A DNA stretch of 26,615 nucleotides from contig NZ_CAKRAS010000042.1 in the NCBI RefSeq assembly GCF_934295145.1, forward strand, positions 1 to 26,615, written 5' to 3'. The notes below the pieces were generated by a model. That model saw only the letters and a list, made by a program, of their open reading frames with translations, was not told where the DNA came from and searched no databases. Shown one piece after another: positions 7,468-15,531 of this stretch. Origin of the DNA: an uncultured Eubacterium sp. Its GTDB lineage: Bacteria; Bacillota; Clostridia; Lachnospirales; Lachnospiraceae. The position numbers were made by a program, and so were the translations under genes. Each line of letters opens with the position of its first letter. The first letter of the stretch is position 1.

Positions 7468-8214
7468 GTGAAACGCAAAGTAGTAAAGAATATTATTCAT
7501 CTGGCAGAGCAGGTTCTGGATGGATGTATCATAGGCAGCATTTTACTGATGCTATGTTACGGCGGATATGCATTATGGGATACTTATCAGATCGAGCAGA
7601 CAGCCAGTGCAGAAAAATTTCAGATTTACCGTCCGGATACCGGTCAGGATTCTTTTGACAGTCTGAAAAAAGAAAATCCGGAGGTGATTGGCTGGATTAC
7701 AGTGGAGGATACAGAGATTGATTATCCTATCGTTCAGGCGGAAGATAATTCCAAGTATCTGAATACTGATGCAAAAGGTGCATTTGCTTTATGTGGGAGT
7801 ATTTTTCTGGATTATCGGAATGCATCTGATTTTTCAGATGTAAATAGTGTGATCTATGGGCATTATATGCAGAAAGAATCCATGTTTGGCGATTTAAAAC
7901 TATTTACGGATGCACGATTTTTTCAGATGCATCGATACGGGGAACTCTATTTTGCTGGGCAGTGGCATACTCTGGAATTGTTTTCTTTCTGTGAGGTAGA
8001 CGCATATCAGAAAACGATATATGATGTAAAGAAGTCTCCAGAGGAGCAGGCAGAATACCTGAAAAATCTGGAGCAGATTAGTCGGTATTTCAGAAAAATA
8101 GATATTGGGGCAGAAGAACATTTTGTCAGTTTGTCCACCTGTATTCCCGGAAAAGGGACAGATGGCAGATATGTACTCACCGGTCGGATTACTGACCGGC
8201 CGGTGACGGAATAG
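7468..8214 (+). CDS. Class B sortase, pilus polymerase
   Basis: This 248-residue membrane-anchored transpeptidase has an N-terminal helix at about 17-40. The catalytic His is H132 (VIYGHYM), the Cys is C225 (LSTCIP) and the Arg is R234 (GRYVLTG). The motif spacing, the helical region before the Cys and the segment NPEVIGWITVEDTEIDYPIVQ are typical of class B. In FCT-3 type islands a class B sortase builds the pilus. The family cleaves a sorting motif between Thr and Gly and joins the product to a lysine. GTG is the best start, six bases after the pilin stop, with only a weak ribosome site, so it is probably coupled. Its last 26 bases overlap the convergent histidine kinase gene. No T-rich terminator follows. 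Confidence 0.93.
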   Translation: MKRKVVKNIIHLAEQVLDGCIIGSILLMLCYGGYALWDTYQIEQTASAEKFQIYRPDTGQDSFDSLKKENPEVIGWITVEDTEIDYPIVQAEDNSKYLNTDAKGAFALCGSIFLDYRNASDFSDVNSVIYGHYMQKESMFGDLKLFTDARFFQMHRYGELYFAGQWHTLELFSFCEVDAYQKTIYDVKKSPEEQAEYLKNLEQISRYFRKIDIGAEEHFVSLSTCIPGKGTDGRYVLTGRITDRPVTE

Positions 8215-9568
8215 GAAACATTATGCTCAGAATGTAGAAATGATGTTCAACCTGTATAGAAAGGCTGCCTTGATATTTTTCAACGATTGATTGGATACTT
8301 TTGCTCCCGTATCCATGCAATGATTTGTCCGGTTTTGATGTGATGGGCAGGCCATGTTCAAAAACTGGTGTGTTTGCACAATAATTTTGAATAGTGATAA
8401 AACAAAGCTGCTGATGACGGCGAATATTAACAGATAGCACCCGCTTTTGTGGATCTTCAATCTGGCGCAGGTGCTCAAGTGCGTTATCCAGCACATTGCC
8501 GAACAGTACATATAGATCAAAATCCGGGATAAATTGTAGGCCACTGCCGTCTGCCATGCAGGTCCATTGAATCTGATCCTTGCGACAGTTACGCCATGTA
8601 TTGCCTAAAATAGCATCCAACGTCTGGTTTCCGGTGTTCATGGAAGAATCATAATCTGAAACAGAAGTTTCCAGTTCGGAGAGCAGTGCCTGACTTTGTT
8701 CCTGATTGGAATTGGCACGAAGTGCTGCAATCAGGTGTTTCATATCGTGGCATTGATGTTTTATATGGTCAGAGGCCTGTTTGAAGCGTTGAAATTGCTG
8801 ATATTGCTGCTGGCGAAGCTGTGTTTCCAGTTCAGCTTCCCGGCGGTATTTTCCTCTCTGGAACAACAATCCCTGAGCAAGAAGAATACTGACAGACAAA
8901 AGCATGTCATATAACAGCAAAAAACGGAACAGATTCAGTGTATCCGGAGATCTGATCGCATTGGACAGGGTTCCCATTGTCCGACCGCAGCAGAGCATCA
9001 AAAACAGATAGCCAAGAGCCAGAATGCGTTCGGAATCAGGTACCGTGTAACTGAAAATTTTTTTTGTGAGAAAAAAGTAAAAAAATAGATTGCAAAGAAA
9101 CATCAGCAGCAATTCCACCCACAACATATCTGGTTGAATTGGGTGCGGGTTTCGATGTGCGGCATCCGGACAAATCCATACAAATAGGGTATAAGCGAAA
9201 TCCTGTACCAGATAAGCACAGGAAGCGCAATAAGCAGCAGTCAGAAGTGACAGTCTAAGACAGACAAAGAAAAACACAGTCAGCATGAGTACATACAGCA
9301 GAATATTTACGGTAGCCTGCAAAAGCATTAGGGCACAAAGAGAAAGTGTCAGAGAACCCTTGGCTGATGAAGTCAGTGTACAGATAGTCAGGTGTTGATA
9401 GGATGTAATCAACGGAGCACAGAAAAGTCCGATTACAAGTCCAAGCAGGAGACGTAAGGGGAAGTGTTCTCTCTTTTTAAACGGGATTGTAAAAATGGAT
9501 GCTGTAATGAGACAGCATTGTGTCGCATTTAAATCAAATATGTTCGACAAAATATCAGATAAGATCAT
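8189..9568 (-). CDS. Sensor histidine kinase, GHKL/AgrC-like
   Basis: I take the ATG at 9568 (459 residues). The in-frame TTG 18 bases upstream would put the GGAGG site inside the gene, whereas ATG at 9568 forms an ATGA overlap with the regulator stop. The N-terminal half (to about residue 240) has six or seven membrane helices. A coiled linker rich in Gln follows, then the phosphoacceptor box KHQCHDMKH (H274), the N box FGNVLDNALEH (about 356-366) and the glycine box HGYGSKS (418-424). This layout is that of peptide- or envelope-sensing kinases paired with LytTR regulators. It should phosphorylate the regulator encoded just upstream. It converges on, and overlaps, the sortase gene. Confidence 0.93.
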   Translation of the reverse strand: MILSDILSNIFDLNATQCCLITASIFTIPFKKREHFPLRLLLGLVIGLFCAPLITSYQHLTICTLTSSAKGSLTLSLCALMLLQATVNILLYVLMLTVFFFVCLRLSLLTAAYCASCAYLVQDFAYTLFVWICPDAAHRNPHPIQPDMLWVELLLMFLCNLFFYFFLTKKIFSYTVPDSERILALGYLFLMLCCGRTMGTLSNAIRSPDTLNLFRFLLLYDMLLSVSILLAQGLLFQRGKYRREAELETQLRQQQYQQFQRFKQASDHIKHQCHDMKHLIAALRANSNQEQSQALLSELETSVSDYDSSMNTGNQTLDAILGNTWRNCRKDQIQWTCMADGSGLQFIPDFDLYVLFGNVLDNALEHLRQIEDPQKRVLSVNIRRHQQLCFITIQNYCANTPVFEHGLPITSKPDKSLHGYGSKSIQSIVEKYQGSLSIQVEHHFYILSIMFPIPSPAGQ

Positions 9569-10281
9569 ATGGTGGTATTCCTCCAATAAGATAATAATTG
9601 ACCAAGAAAAGATTTGCTGTAAGTACGGCTCAGTGGAAGTGAAGTATGTTCTCCAAGAAATACTTCACTTTTTTCGTATCCGCTTACAAAAGCCAGATTG
9701 ACAAGATAACCGTTGTGACAGCGGGAAAAATGTGTGGAATGTAATGCCTTTTCCAGTTTTCCGAGGGAGCGGTAACTGGTGGAAGAAAAGGTACCTGACG
9801 TTGTATGATAGATCAGAGTATGGTCATAAATTTCTACATAACGCAGGGTATCCAGGGGGAGACGGATTTTGCCATTTTGGCTGCTGATCACAAGAAATTG
9901 AACTTCTCTGGATTGCAGGATAGATGCGACCTGCTGCAACTTCATGGAAAAGGAATAGTAATTAACAGGCTTCAGAATATAATCAAAGGCCTGAACCGAA
10001 TATCCTTCAATGGCATACTGTGCCATCTGGGTAATGAAAATGATTAGTACATCAGAATCAGTCTCACGAATCTTATGTGCAATTTCCAGACCGTTCATTT
10101 CTGGCATCTCAATGTCAAGTAAGATCAGATCCCAGTCAGAGAACGGCTGATTTAAAAAATCGGTTCCACAGGGGAAATATTCACATGTGGTCGCAATCTC
10201 TGTTTCCCTGGAAAAACGTTCTAACAGCTCCTGTACCTCAACGGCACAGGAGTATGTATCTTCTATCAGTGCAATTCGCAT
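9565..10281 (-). CDS. LytTR-family response regulator
   Basis: This 238-residue protein has a receiver domain (about 1-120) with the acidic pair E7-D8, phosphoacceptor D56 (LLDIEMP), and K104 (LKPVNY). A LytTR DNA-binding domain follows (about 130-233; LRYVEIYDHTLIYHTTSG and FSRCHNGYLVNL). GAGG lies upstream of the ATG. LytTR regulators bind short direct repeats and often control surface or secreted factors. The gene overlaps the EAL gene by 16 bases and the kinase gene by 4, so the three are one transcript. The pilus operon is the nearest plausible target; this is inference. Confidence 0.95.
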   Translation of the reverse strand: MRIALIEDTYSCAVEVQELLERFSRETEIATTCEYFPCGTDFLNQPFSDWDLILLDIEMPEMNGLEIAHKIRETDSDVLIIFITQMAQYAIEGYSVQAFDYILKPVNYYSFSMKLQQVASILQSREVQFLVISSQNGKIRLPLDTLRYVEIYDHTLIYHTTSGTFSSTSYRSLGKLEKALHSTHFSRCHNGYLVNLAFVSGYEKSEVFLGEHTSLPLSRTYSKSFLGQLLSYWRNTTI

Positions 10282-12188
10282 GGTGTATCCTCTTTTTTTA
10301 AAAAGAAAGTAATAAGTTTCTGCTCAGACAATGGTTGAGAATAATAATATCCCTGGATGAAATCTACGTTCCAGGCGTGCATATAGTCAGATTCTTCTTT
10401 TGTTTCGACGCCTTCAGCAACAATCTGGTATCCCATGGTTTGCAATGTAGAGATCATATTGTAATAAAATGTTCTTGCCATTTCATCTTTACACAGATGG
10501 GACAGTAGCGAGCGGTCCATTTTGATCACAGAAAACGGAAGCTGAAGGATACGGTTCAAATTAGCATAACCGGATCCAAAATCATCCAGGCAGAGACCGA
10601 TTCCAGCAGTCGACAGCTTTTTAATGCACTCCTCGGTTTCACGAGTGTAACGGGTTGCGGAAGTCTCTGTGATTTCAAACTGGAAACAGGAGGTTGGTAT
10701 ACCTTCGGCGCGAATGATGGAAATCAGCTGATCGAAATAATCCGGTTTTAACAATTCGTTTGGCATCAGATTGAATTTTACTGTTTTTATTTGCTGATTC
10801 AAACATGGGTTCTGCTTCAAAAAACGGCAGATTTTTTTCAATTGCAAAGGCGTGATCTGGTAGATCATATTATTTTTACAGGCAATCCGATTCATGAAAA
10901 GTTCTGGAGAAATCCATCCGTACTTTGGATGTTTTAGACGGCTTAAAGCTTCCACTGAAGAAAATTTCTTCTCAGATATCGAATAAATCGGTTGAAACCA
11001 TACTTCCAAAAGATCTTTTTTCACTGCCACGTCCAAATACTGCTCAATTTCCTGTTCGTAGAAAAATTGCTGATACGTTTCTGGTGTACATTTATGAAAC
11101 TGTGATTCTTCAGGCTGTTTCGTATGTTGCAATAAGAAATCCAAAAATCCATATAAAGATTTAACATCTGGCAGATTTTTCAGTTGTCCGGCATCATAAA
11201 TGATGGCAGGACAGGAAATCTTAGATGCAGTGGAACAATAATATTCGGAAGATAATTGTGCTAATTGTGCTTGCAGCATACTCGTCTCTTCATCAGAGTA
11301 GGTACAGAGTACAAAACGGTTAAAACTTAAACGGAATACCCGATGGTGTGGTGTGATCTGCCAGAGTATTTCAGCAATATCGACGACTAGTTTTCTCGAA
11401 ATGTTAAACGGATAAATATTGCATATCTGTTCCAGTCGGGAAAATTCAATCATGGTTACAGTCGTATCTGGTCTTTTTTGAAATTGTTCTGTAATCCAAT
11501 AGTCAAAATAGCTGGAATTGAATACTTCTGTATTAAAATCCAGATAAGCGGACGGACTGTGCAGGGTTAGATGAAGGATAACAATAGACAGTGCTGCAGT
11601 GAATCCGACAAATAGCTGTATATGGAAAATATTCTGAATGAGCATGCCAGCAAGCATGAGCAATGAGGTTTCAACTAAAGGAAAAAATCGTTTCCGAAGC
11701 TGTTTACAATAAAGCAGATTTGTAAGGAGGTTGCATCCATACCAGATCATAAGACCATAAACAAAATAAGGATATCCTTTGCCTACATGCCATAACCCAT
11801 CTGATTCTGCATGGGCGATGAGCCCGGTGACAGGATTTGTCAGGGAAACAATCGCACCAAGCAGAAAGGGAACGGATGCAATTCGAATCAATAGCATATT
11901 TCTCCGGGGGAGGGTAAAGCAACTTAGAATCAATAGCAGATATGGCAGCAAAACCTGTGACAGATACAGTAACGTTGTCATAACAAGGTTGCCCGGATGT
12001 GCAGCTATTTTCTCAGTGAGAAAAAATGTAATTGAAATTCCGCAAATGCAATGCAGAATCGTGATAAAAATAATAAGAAGAAACAGTTTGCTGCGCCTGT
12101 CGTTTAATTTTCGTTGATAAACAAAATGAATCAGCTCTATGAAAAGCAAACAAAGCGCTGCCCAAAGATAATAATCTTTTAAAGCCAT
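10266..12188 (-). CDS. Membrane EAL-domain c-di-GMP phosphodiesterase with degenerate GGDEF
   Basis: I choose the ATG at 12188 (640 residues). The ATG 15 bases upstream has GGAGG overlapping its own second codon, and that GGAGG is well placed for 12188. The first about 205 residues hold roughly seven membrane helices, resembling the 7TM sensor module of some histidine kinases. A region near 215-300 looks like a GGDEF domain without its signature (SFNRF in its place), so it should not make c-di-GMP. The EAL domain (about 385-630) keeps the expected metal and catalytic residues: E413 (VEAL), N473, E505, D535-D536 (DDFGSG), K556, E592 and Q612. It should hydrolyse c-di-GMP. It is the first gene of the EAL, LytTR, GHKL operon. 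Confidence 0.93.
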   Translation of the reverse strand: MALKDYYLWAALCLLFIELIHFVYQRKLNDRRSKLFLLIIFITILHCICGISITFFLTEKIAAHPGNLVMTTLLYLSQVLLPYLLLILSCFTLPRRNMLLIRIASVPFLLGAIVSLTNPVTGLIAHAESDGLWHVGKGYPYFVYGLMIWYGCNLLTNLLYCKQLRKRFFPLVETSLLMLAGMLIQNIFHIQLFVGFTAALSIVILHLTLHSPSAYLDFNTEVFNSSYFDYWITEQFQKRPDTTVTMIEFSRLEQICNIYPFNISRKLVVDIAEILWQITPHHRVFRLSFNRFVLCTYSDEETSMLQAQLAQLSSEYYCSTASKISCPAIIYDAGQLKNLPDVKSLYGFLDFLLQHTKQPEESQFHKCTPETYQQFFYEQEIEQYLDVAVKKDLLEVWFQPIYSISEKKFSSVEALSRLKHPKYGWISPELFMNRIACKNNMIYQITPLQLKKICRFLKQNPCLNQQIKTVKFNLMPNELLKPDYFDQLISIIRAEGIPTSCFQFEITETSATRYTRETEECIKKLSTAGIGLCLDDFGSGYANLNRILQLPFSVIKMDRSLLSHLCKDEMARTFYYNMISTLQTMGYQIVAEGVETKEESDYMHAWNVDFIQGYYYSQPLSEQKLITFFLKKEDTPCELH

Positions 12189-12222
12189 TTTGATGTCCTC
12201 CATAGTAAGAAAATATAATTAT

Positions 12223-12263
12223 TTATGATGATAGATTTTATCATAAGGAAAAGAAGAATGCAA
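12223..12263 (-). promoter_or_regulatory. Promoter and palindrome of the EAL-LytTR-GHKL operon
   Basis: Reading the minus strand, TTGCAT (12263-12258), a 17-base spacer and TAAAAT (12240-12235) form a good sigma-A promoter about 47 bases before the EAL start. The inverted repeat TTATGAT-N10-ATCATAA (12223-12246) covers the -10 and start region and could be an operator. To its right (about 12264-12498) the DNA is very AT-rich and I recognise nothing. Confidence 0.6.
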
Positions 12264-12498
12264 TTATGTGGTATACATTTATATAGAAACAAAAATGTAG
12301 AATGTGAAAATGATAATTTATAAAGAAAAACTATATATTGCATTTTAGGGAACCATTTTTATAATAAAGCAGCAAGATAGAGATGTAATAAAACAGTTAC
12401 ATTTGTTAATAAAAATGAAAAAGTGAGAAAAAAAGAGAAAATCAGAGAACTAATCAGGTGATAGTGAGAATAACATGAATATATGTGAAATCATTTAG

Positions 12499-12527
12499 TT
12501 GCGATTCAGGTGCAAAAAAACTATTAT
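12499..12527 (+). promoter_or_regulatory. Sigma-A promoter of groES-groEL
   Basis: TTGCGA (12499-12504), 17 bases, TATTAT (12522-12527). The CIRCE operator begins 11 bases after the -10, in the transcribed leader. Confidence 0.8.
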
Positions 12528-12538
12528 ATGACTATCGG

Positions 12539-12565
12539 TTAGCACTCAGAAGAAATGAGTGCTAA
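12539..12565 (+). promoter_or_regulatory. CIRCE operator (HrcA binding site)
   Basis: TTAGCACTC (12539-12547), nine bases, GAGTGCTAA (12557-12565): a perfect match to the CIRCE consensus bound by the heat-shock repressor HrcA. hrcA is not in the window. Confidence 0.98.
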
Positions 12566-12617
12566 TAAAACAAAAGAAAGCATAGAACTTATATATAGAA
12601 TAAGGAGGAATCACATC

Positions 12618-12902
12618 ATGAAATTAGTACCATTAGGTGACAGAGTTGTATTAAAACAGGTAGAGGCAGAAGAGACCACAAAATCCGGTCTGATTCTTAC
12701 AACAAGTGCACAGGAGAAACCACAGGAAGCTGAAGTAATCGCAGTAGGACCTGGCGGAATGGTAGACGGTAAAGAAGTAACCATGCAGGTAAAACCGGGT
12801 GATAAAGTTATTTATTCTAAATATGCAGGTAACGAAGTAAAATTAGAGGGTGAGGAGTACATCATCGTAAGACAGAATGACATCCTTGCTGTAGTAGAGT
12901 AA
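12618..12902 (+). CDS. groES: Co-chaperonin GroES
   Basis: This is the 94-residue 10-kDa chaperonin, which caps the GroEL ring during ATP-driven protein folding in the cytosol. Family features seen are MKLVPLGDRVVLK at the start, the mobile-loop region (EETTKSGLILTTSAQEKPQ, about 18-36) and the end EYIIVRQNDILAVVE. The ATG at 12618 follows AAGGAGGA by 7 bases. An in-frame ATG at 12555 lies inside the CIRCE operator and is not the start. The gene is heat-inducible through HrcA/CIRCE and co-transcribed with groEL 26 bases downstream. Confidence 0.98.
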   Translation: MKLVPLGDRVVLKQVEAEETTKSGLILTTSAQEKPQEAEVIAVGPGGMVDGKEVTMQVKPGDKVIYSKYAGNEVKLEGEEYIIVRQNDILAVVE

Positions 12903-12928
12903 TTATAAATTGAAGGAGGAAGATTATC

Positions 12929-14554
12929 ATGGCAAAAGAATTAAAATATGGATCAGAGGCAAGAAAAGCTCTGGAAGCTGGTGTAGATAAATTAGCAGAT
13001 ACCGTTCGTGTTACATTAGGACCAAAAGGAAGAAACGTAGTTCTGGATAAATCTTTTGGTGCACCGCTGATCACAAATGACGGTGTTACAATCGCAAAAG
13101 ACATCGAACTTGAGGATGCATTCGAGAATATGGGTGCACAGCTTGTAAAAGAAGCAGCTACAAAGACAAATGATGTAGCAGGTGATGGTACAACAACCGC
13201 TACCGTTCTCGCTCAGGCAATGATCAAAGAGGGAATGAAAAACCTGGAAGCAGGTGCAAACCCAATCGTTATGAGAAGAGGTATGAAAAAAGCAACTGAG
13301 GCTGCTGTAAAAGCAATCGCAGCTATGAGCCAGAAAGTTGACGGAAAGAACCATATCGCTAAAGTTGCAGCAATCTCCGCTGGCGACGAAACAGTAGGAA
13401 ATATGGTAGCAGATGCTATGGAGAAAGTTTCCGCAGACGGCGTTATCACAATCGAAGAGTCCAAGACAATGCAGACAGAGTTAGACTTAGTAGAAGGTAT
13501 GCAGTTTGACCGTGGATATATTTCTGCATACATGGCAACTGATATGGATAAAATGGAAGCAAACCTGGATGAGCCATACATCTTGATCACAGATAAGAAG
13601 ATCACAAACATTCAGGAGATTTTACCACTGTTAGAGCAGATTTTACAGACTGGTAAAAAATTACTCATCATTGCTGAGGATATCGAGGGTGATGCATTAA
13701 CAAACCTGATTGTAAACAAATTACGTGGAACAATTACTGTTGTCGGCGTAAAAGCTCCGGGATACGGTGACAGAAGAAAAGCAATGCTGCAGGATATCGC
13801 AATCCTGACAGGCGGTACTGTAATTTCTTCCGAACTTGGTCTGGAATTAAAAGATGTAACATTAGATCAGCTTGGTCAGGCAAAATCTGTAAAAGTTCAG
13901 AAAGAGAACACAATCATTGTTGACGGTGAGGGTGATTCTGAGGCAATTAAAGCAAGAGTTGCTCAGATCCGTGCAGAGATTGAGACAACTACATCTGATT
14001 TCGACCGTGAGAAACTGCAGGAGAGACTTGCGAAGATGGCAGGCGGCGTAGCAGTGATCCGTGTAGGTGCAGCTACAGAAGCTGAGATGAAAGAAAGCAA
14101 ACTGCGTATGGAAGACGCTCTGGCAGCTACAAAAGCAGCAGTAGAGGAAGGAATCATCGCAGGTGGCGGATCTGCATACATCCATGCAACAAAAGAGGTT
14201 GCAAAACTTGCTGAGACACTGGAAGGCGATGAGAAGACAGGAGCAAAAGTAATCCTGAAAGCTCTGGAAGCTCCGTTATTCTACATTTCCGCAAATGCAG
14301 GTCTCGAAGGTGCTGTTATCATCAACAAAGTTCGTGAGAGCGAGCCGGGTGTCGGATTTGATGCAGCAAAAGAAGAGTATGTAAACATGGTAGATGCAGG
14401 AATCCTTGATCCTGTAAAAGTTACAAGAAGTGCATTACAGAACGCAACAAGTGTTGCTTCTACATTATTGACAACAGAGTCTGTTGTAGCAGACATCAAA
14501 GAGCCAGCTCCGGCAATGCCGGCAGGTGGTGCACCAGGAATGGGAATGATGTAA
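12929..14554 (+). CDS. groEL: Chaperonin GroEL
   Basis: This 541-residue 60-kDa chaperonin subunit forms the double ring that folds proteins with GroES. Clear signatures are LGPKGRNVVLDKSFGAP (about 30-46), the ATP site GDGTTT (85-90, D86), EEGIIAGGGSAYIHA in the second equatorial part, and the Gly/Met-rich tail ending GGAPGMGMM. Length is normal. GGAGGA precedes the ATG. Codon use is strongly biased, as expected for a highly expressed gene, and differs from the pilus genes. A strong bidirectional terminator follows. Confidence 0.99.
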   Translation: MAKELKYGSEARKALEAGVDKLADTVRVTLGPKGRNVVLDKSFGAPLITNDGVTIAKDIELEDAFENMGAQLVKEAATKTNDVAGDGTTTATVLAQAMIKEGMKNLEAGANPIVMRRGMKKATEAAVKAIAAMSQKVDGKNHIAKVAAISAGDETVGNMVADAMEKVSADGVITIEESKTMQTELDLVEGMQFDRGYISAYMATDMDKMEANLDEPYILITDKKITNIQEILPLLEQILQTGKKLLIIAEDIEGDALTNLIVNKLRGTITVVGVKAPGYGDRRKAMLQDIAILTGGTVISSELGLELKDVTLDQLGQAKSVKVQKENTIIVDGEGDSEAIKARVAQIRAEIETTTSDFDREKLQERLAKMAGGVAVIRVGAATEAEMKESKLRMEDALAATKAAVEEGIIAGGGSAYIHATKEVAKLAETLEGDEKTGAKVILKALEAPLFYISANAGLEGAVIINKVRESEPGVGFDAAKEEYVNMVDAGILDPVKVTRSALQNATSVASTLLTTESVVADIKEPAPAMPAGGAPGMGMM

Positions 14555-14580
14555 TTCAACAGCTCACATATGCCCTGACA

Positions 14581-14619
14581 AAAAAGCCGTCCGCATGCTT
14601 GCATGTGGGACGGCTTTTT
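14581..14619. terminator. Bidirectional terminator between groEL and pxpA
   Basis: AAAAAGCCGTCC (14581-14592) and GGACGGCTTTTT (14608-14619) form a 12-bp stem with a T-run on either strand. It serves groEL on the plus strand and the convergent pxp operon on the minus strand. Confidence 0.92.
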
Positions 14620-14641
14620 GGACTTTCTCTTTTAATATCGT

Positions 14642-15412
14642 TTAGCCAATTATATCGGCGAGCGGACAGATCTGAACGTCATTTTCAGTAAGTACTTTAC
14701 GGATTTTTTCTACAAAAAGCAGTGCTTTTTCGCCATCTCCGTGTACACATACAGAATCAGCCTGAATCGGAATATCTTTTCCGGTGACAGCAGTGACAAC
14801 TCCTTCTTTTACCATACGGATGACACGGGCAATTGCCTCATCTTCATCTGTGATCATGGCACCTTCTTTACGACGGTTTACTAACGTACCATCTTCTTCA
14901 TATCCACGGTCAGCAAATACTTCACTGGCTGCTTTTAAGCCACAGTCTTTTGCAGCACGGATCATTTCGCTTCCGGATAATCCCATAACAATAATTTCAG
15001 GATCATAGTCGTGGATCGCTTCGCAGATAGCCAGAGACAGAGCATAATCTTTGGCAGCCATGTTGTACAAGGCTCCATGCGGTTTGACGTGCTGCAGGCG
15101 CATTCCGTTCGCCTGACACATGCCTCCTAGAGCGCTGATCTGATACAGTGTGTAAGCTTTGGCTTCTGCTGGGGAAATTGCCATATTTCTGCGGCCAAAT
15201 CCCATTAGATCCGGAAGTCCCGGATGCGCTCCGATCTTGATGCCAGCCTCTTTGGTGAGGGCAATGGATTCCAGCATTACGACAGGATCGGATGCATGAT
15301 ATCCGCAGGCAATATTTGCAGAAGAAATAAGGGGAATGATTTTTTCGTCCATTCCAATGGTATAGTGGCCGAAGCTTTCGCCCAGATCACTATTTAAATC
15401 TACCTGATACAT
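14642..15412 (-). CDS. pxpA: 5-oxoprolinase subunit A, LamB/YcsF family
   Basis: This 256-residue protein shows all the usual YcsF-family blocks: VDLNSDLGESFG at the N-terminus, ANIACGYHASDP (about 33-44), KPHGALYN (about 109-116), FADRGY, and CVHGD near the C-terminus. With PxpB and PxpC it makes the ATP-dependent bacterial 5-oxoprolinase that opens 5-oxoproline (pyroglutamate) to glutamate. GAGAGG precedes the ATG. It is the last gene of the operon, 119 bases after accC, and a copy of the 72-nt repeat lies in that gap. It shares the groEL terminator. Confidence 0.96.
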   Translation of the reverse strand: MYQVDLNSDLGESFGHYTIGMDEKIIPLISSANIACGYHASDPVVMLESIALTKEAGIKIGAHPGLPDLMGFGRRNMAISPAEAKAYTLYQISALGGMCQANGMRLQHVKPHGALYNMAAKDYALSLAICEAIHDYDPEIIVMGLSGSEMIRAAKDCGLKAASEVFADRGYEEDGTLVNRRKEGAMITDEDEAIARVIRMVKEGVVTAVTGKDIPIQADSVCVHGDGEKALLFVEKIRKVLTENDVQICPLADIIG

Positions 15413-15434
15413 GGTAAAGACCTCTCTTTCTGTT

Positions 15435-15506
15435 CAAGAATGCTCTCGGCATTCTTGCTGCGAGATGCACGTTATGCAATGTATGACATATTCTTCTGTG
15501 CATCTC
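15435..15506 (-). repeat. 72-nt structured repeat, copy C
   Basis: Read on the minus strand, GAGATGCAC and GTGCATCTC form a perfect 9-bp outer stem (plus-strand arms 15498-15506 and 15462-15470). AGAAGAATAT (15497-15488) follows the 5' arm, then a 17-nt inner part beginning GTCAT. After a GCAG linker, CAAGAATGC and GCATTCTTG form a perfect 9-bp second hairpin with loop CGAGA (15457-15435). It sits between accC and pxpA and is co-directional with the operon. Confidence 0.8.
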
Positions 15507-15531
15507 TGCAAGTCTAAAATTTGCGGATTTA

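Noticed and set aside
8178..8205. GC-rich hairpin at the end of the sortase gene as a terminator
   Set aside because: The stem is real, but it lies inside coding sequence of both convergent genes and no T-run follows on either strand.
9569..9586. TTG start for the histidine kinase
   Set aside because: The GGAGG site would be within the first codons; the ATG at 9568 forms the usual ATGA overlap with the regulator stop.
12555..12617. Upstream in-frame start extending groES by 21 codons
   Set aside because: It begins inside the CIRCE operator; the ATG at 12618 has AAGGAGGA at good spacing and gives the family's normal start.
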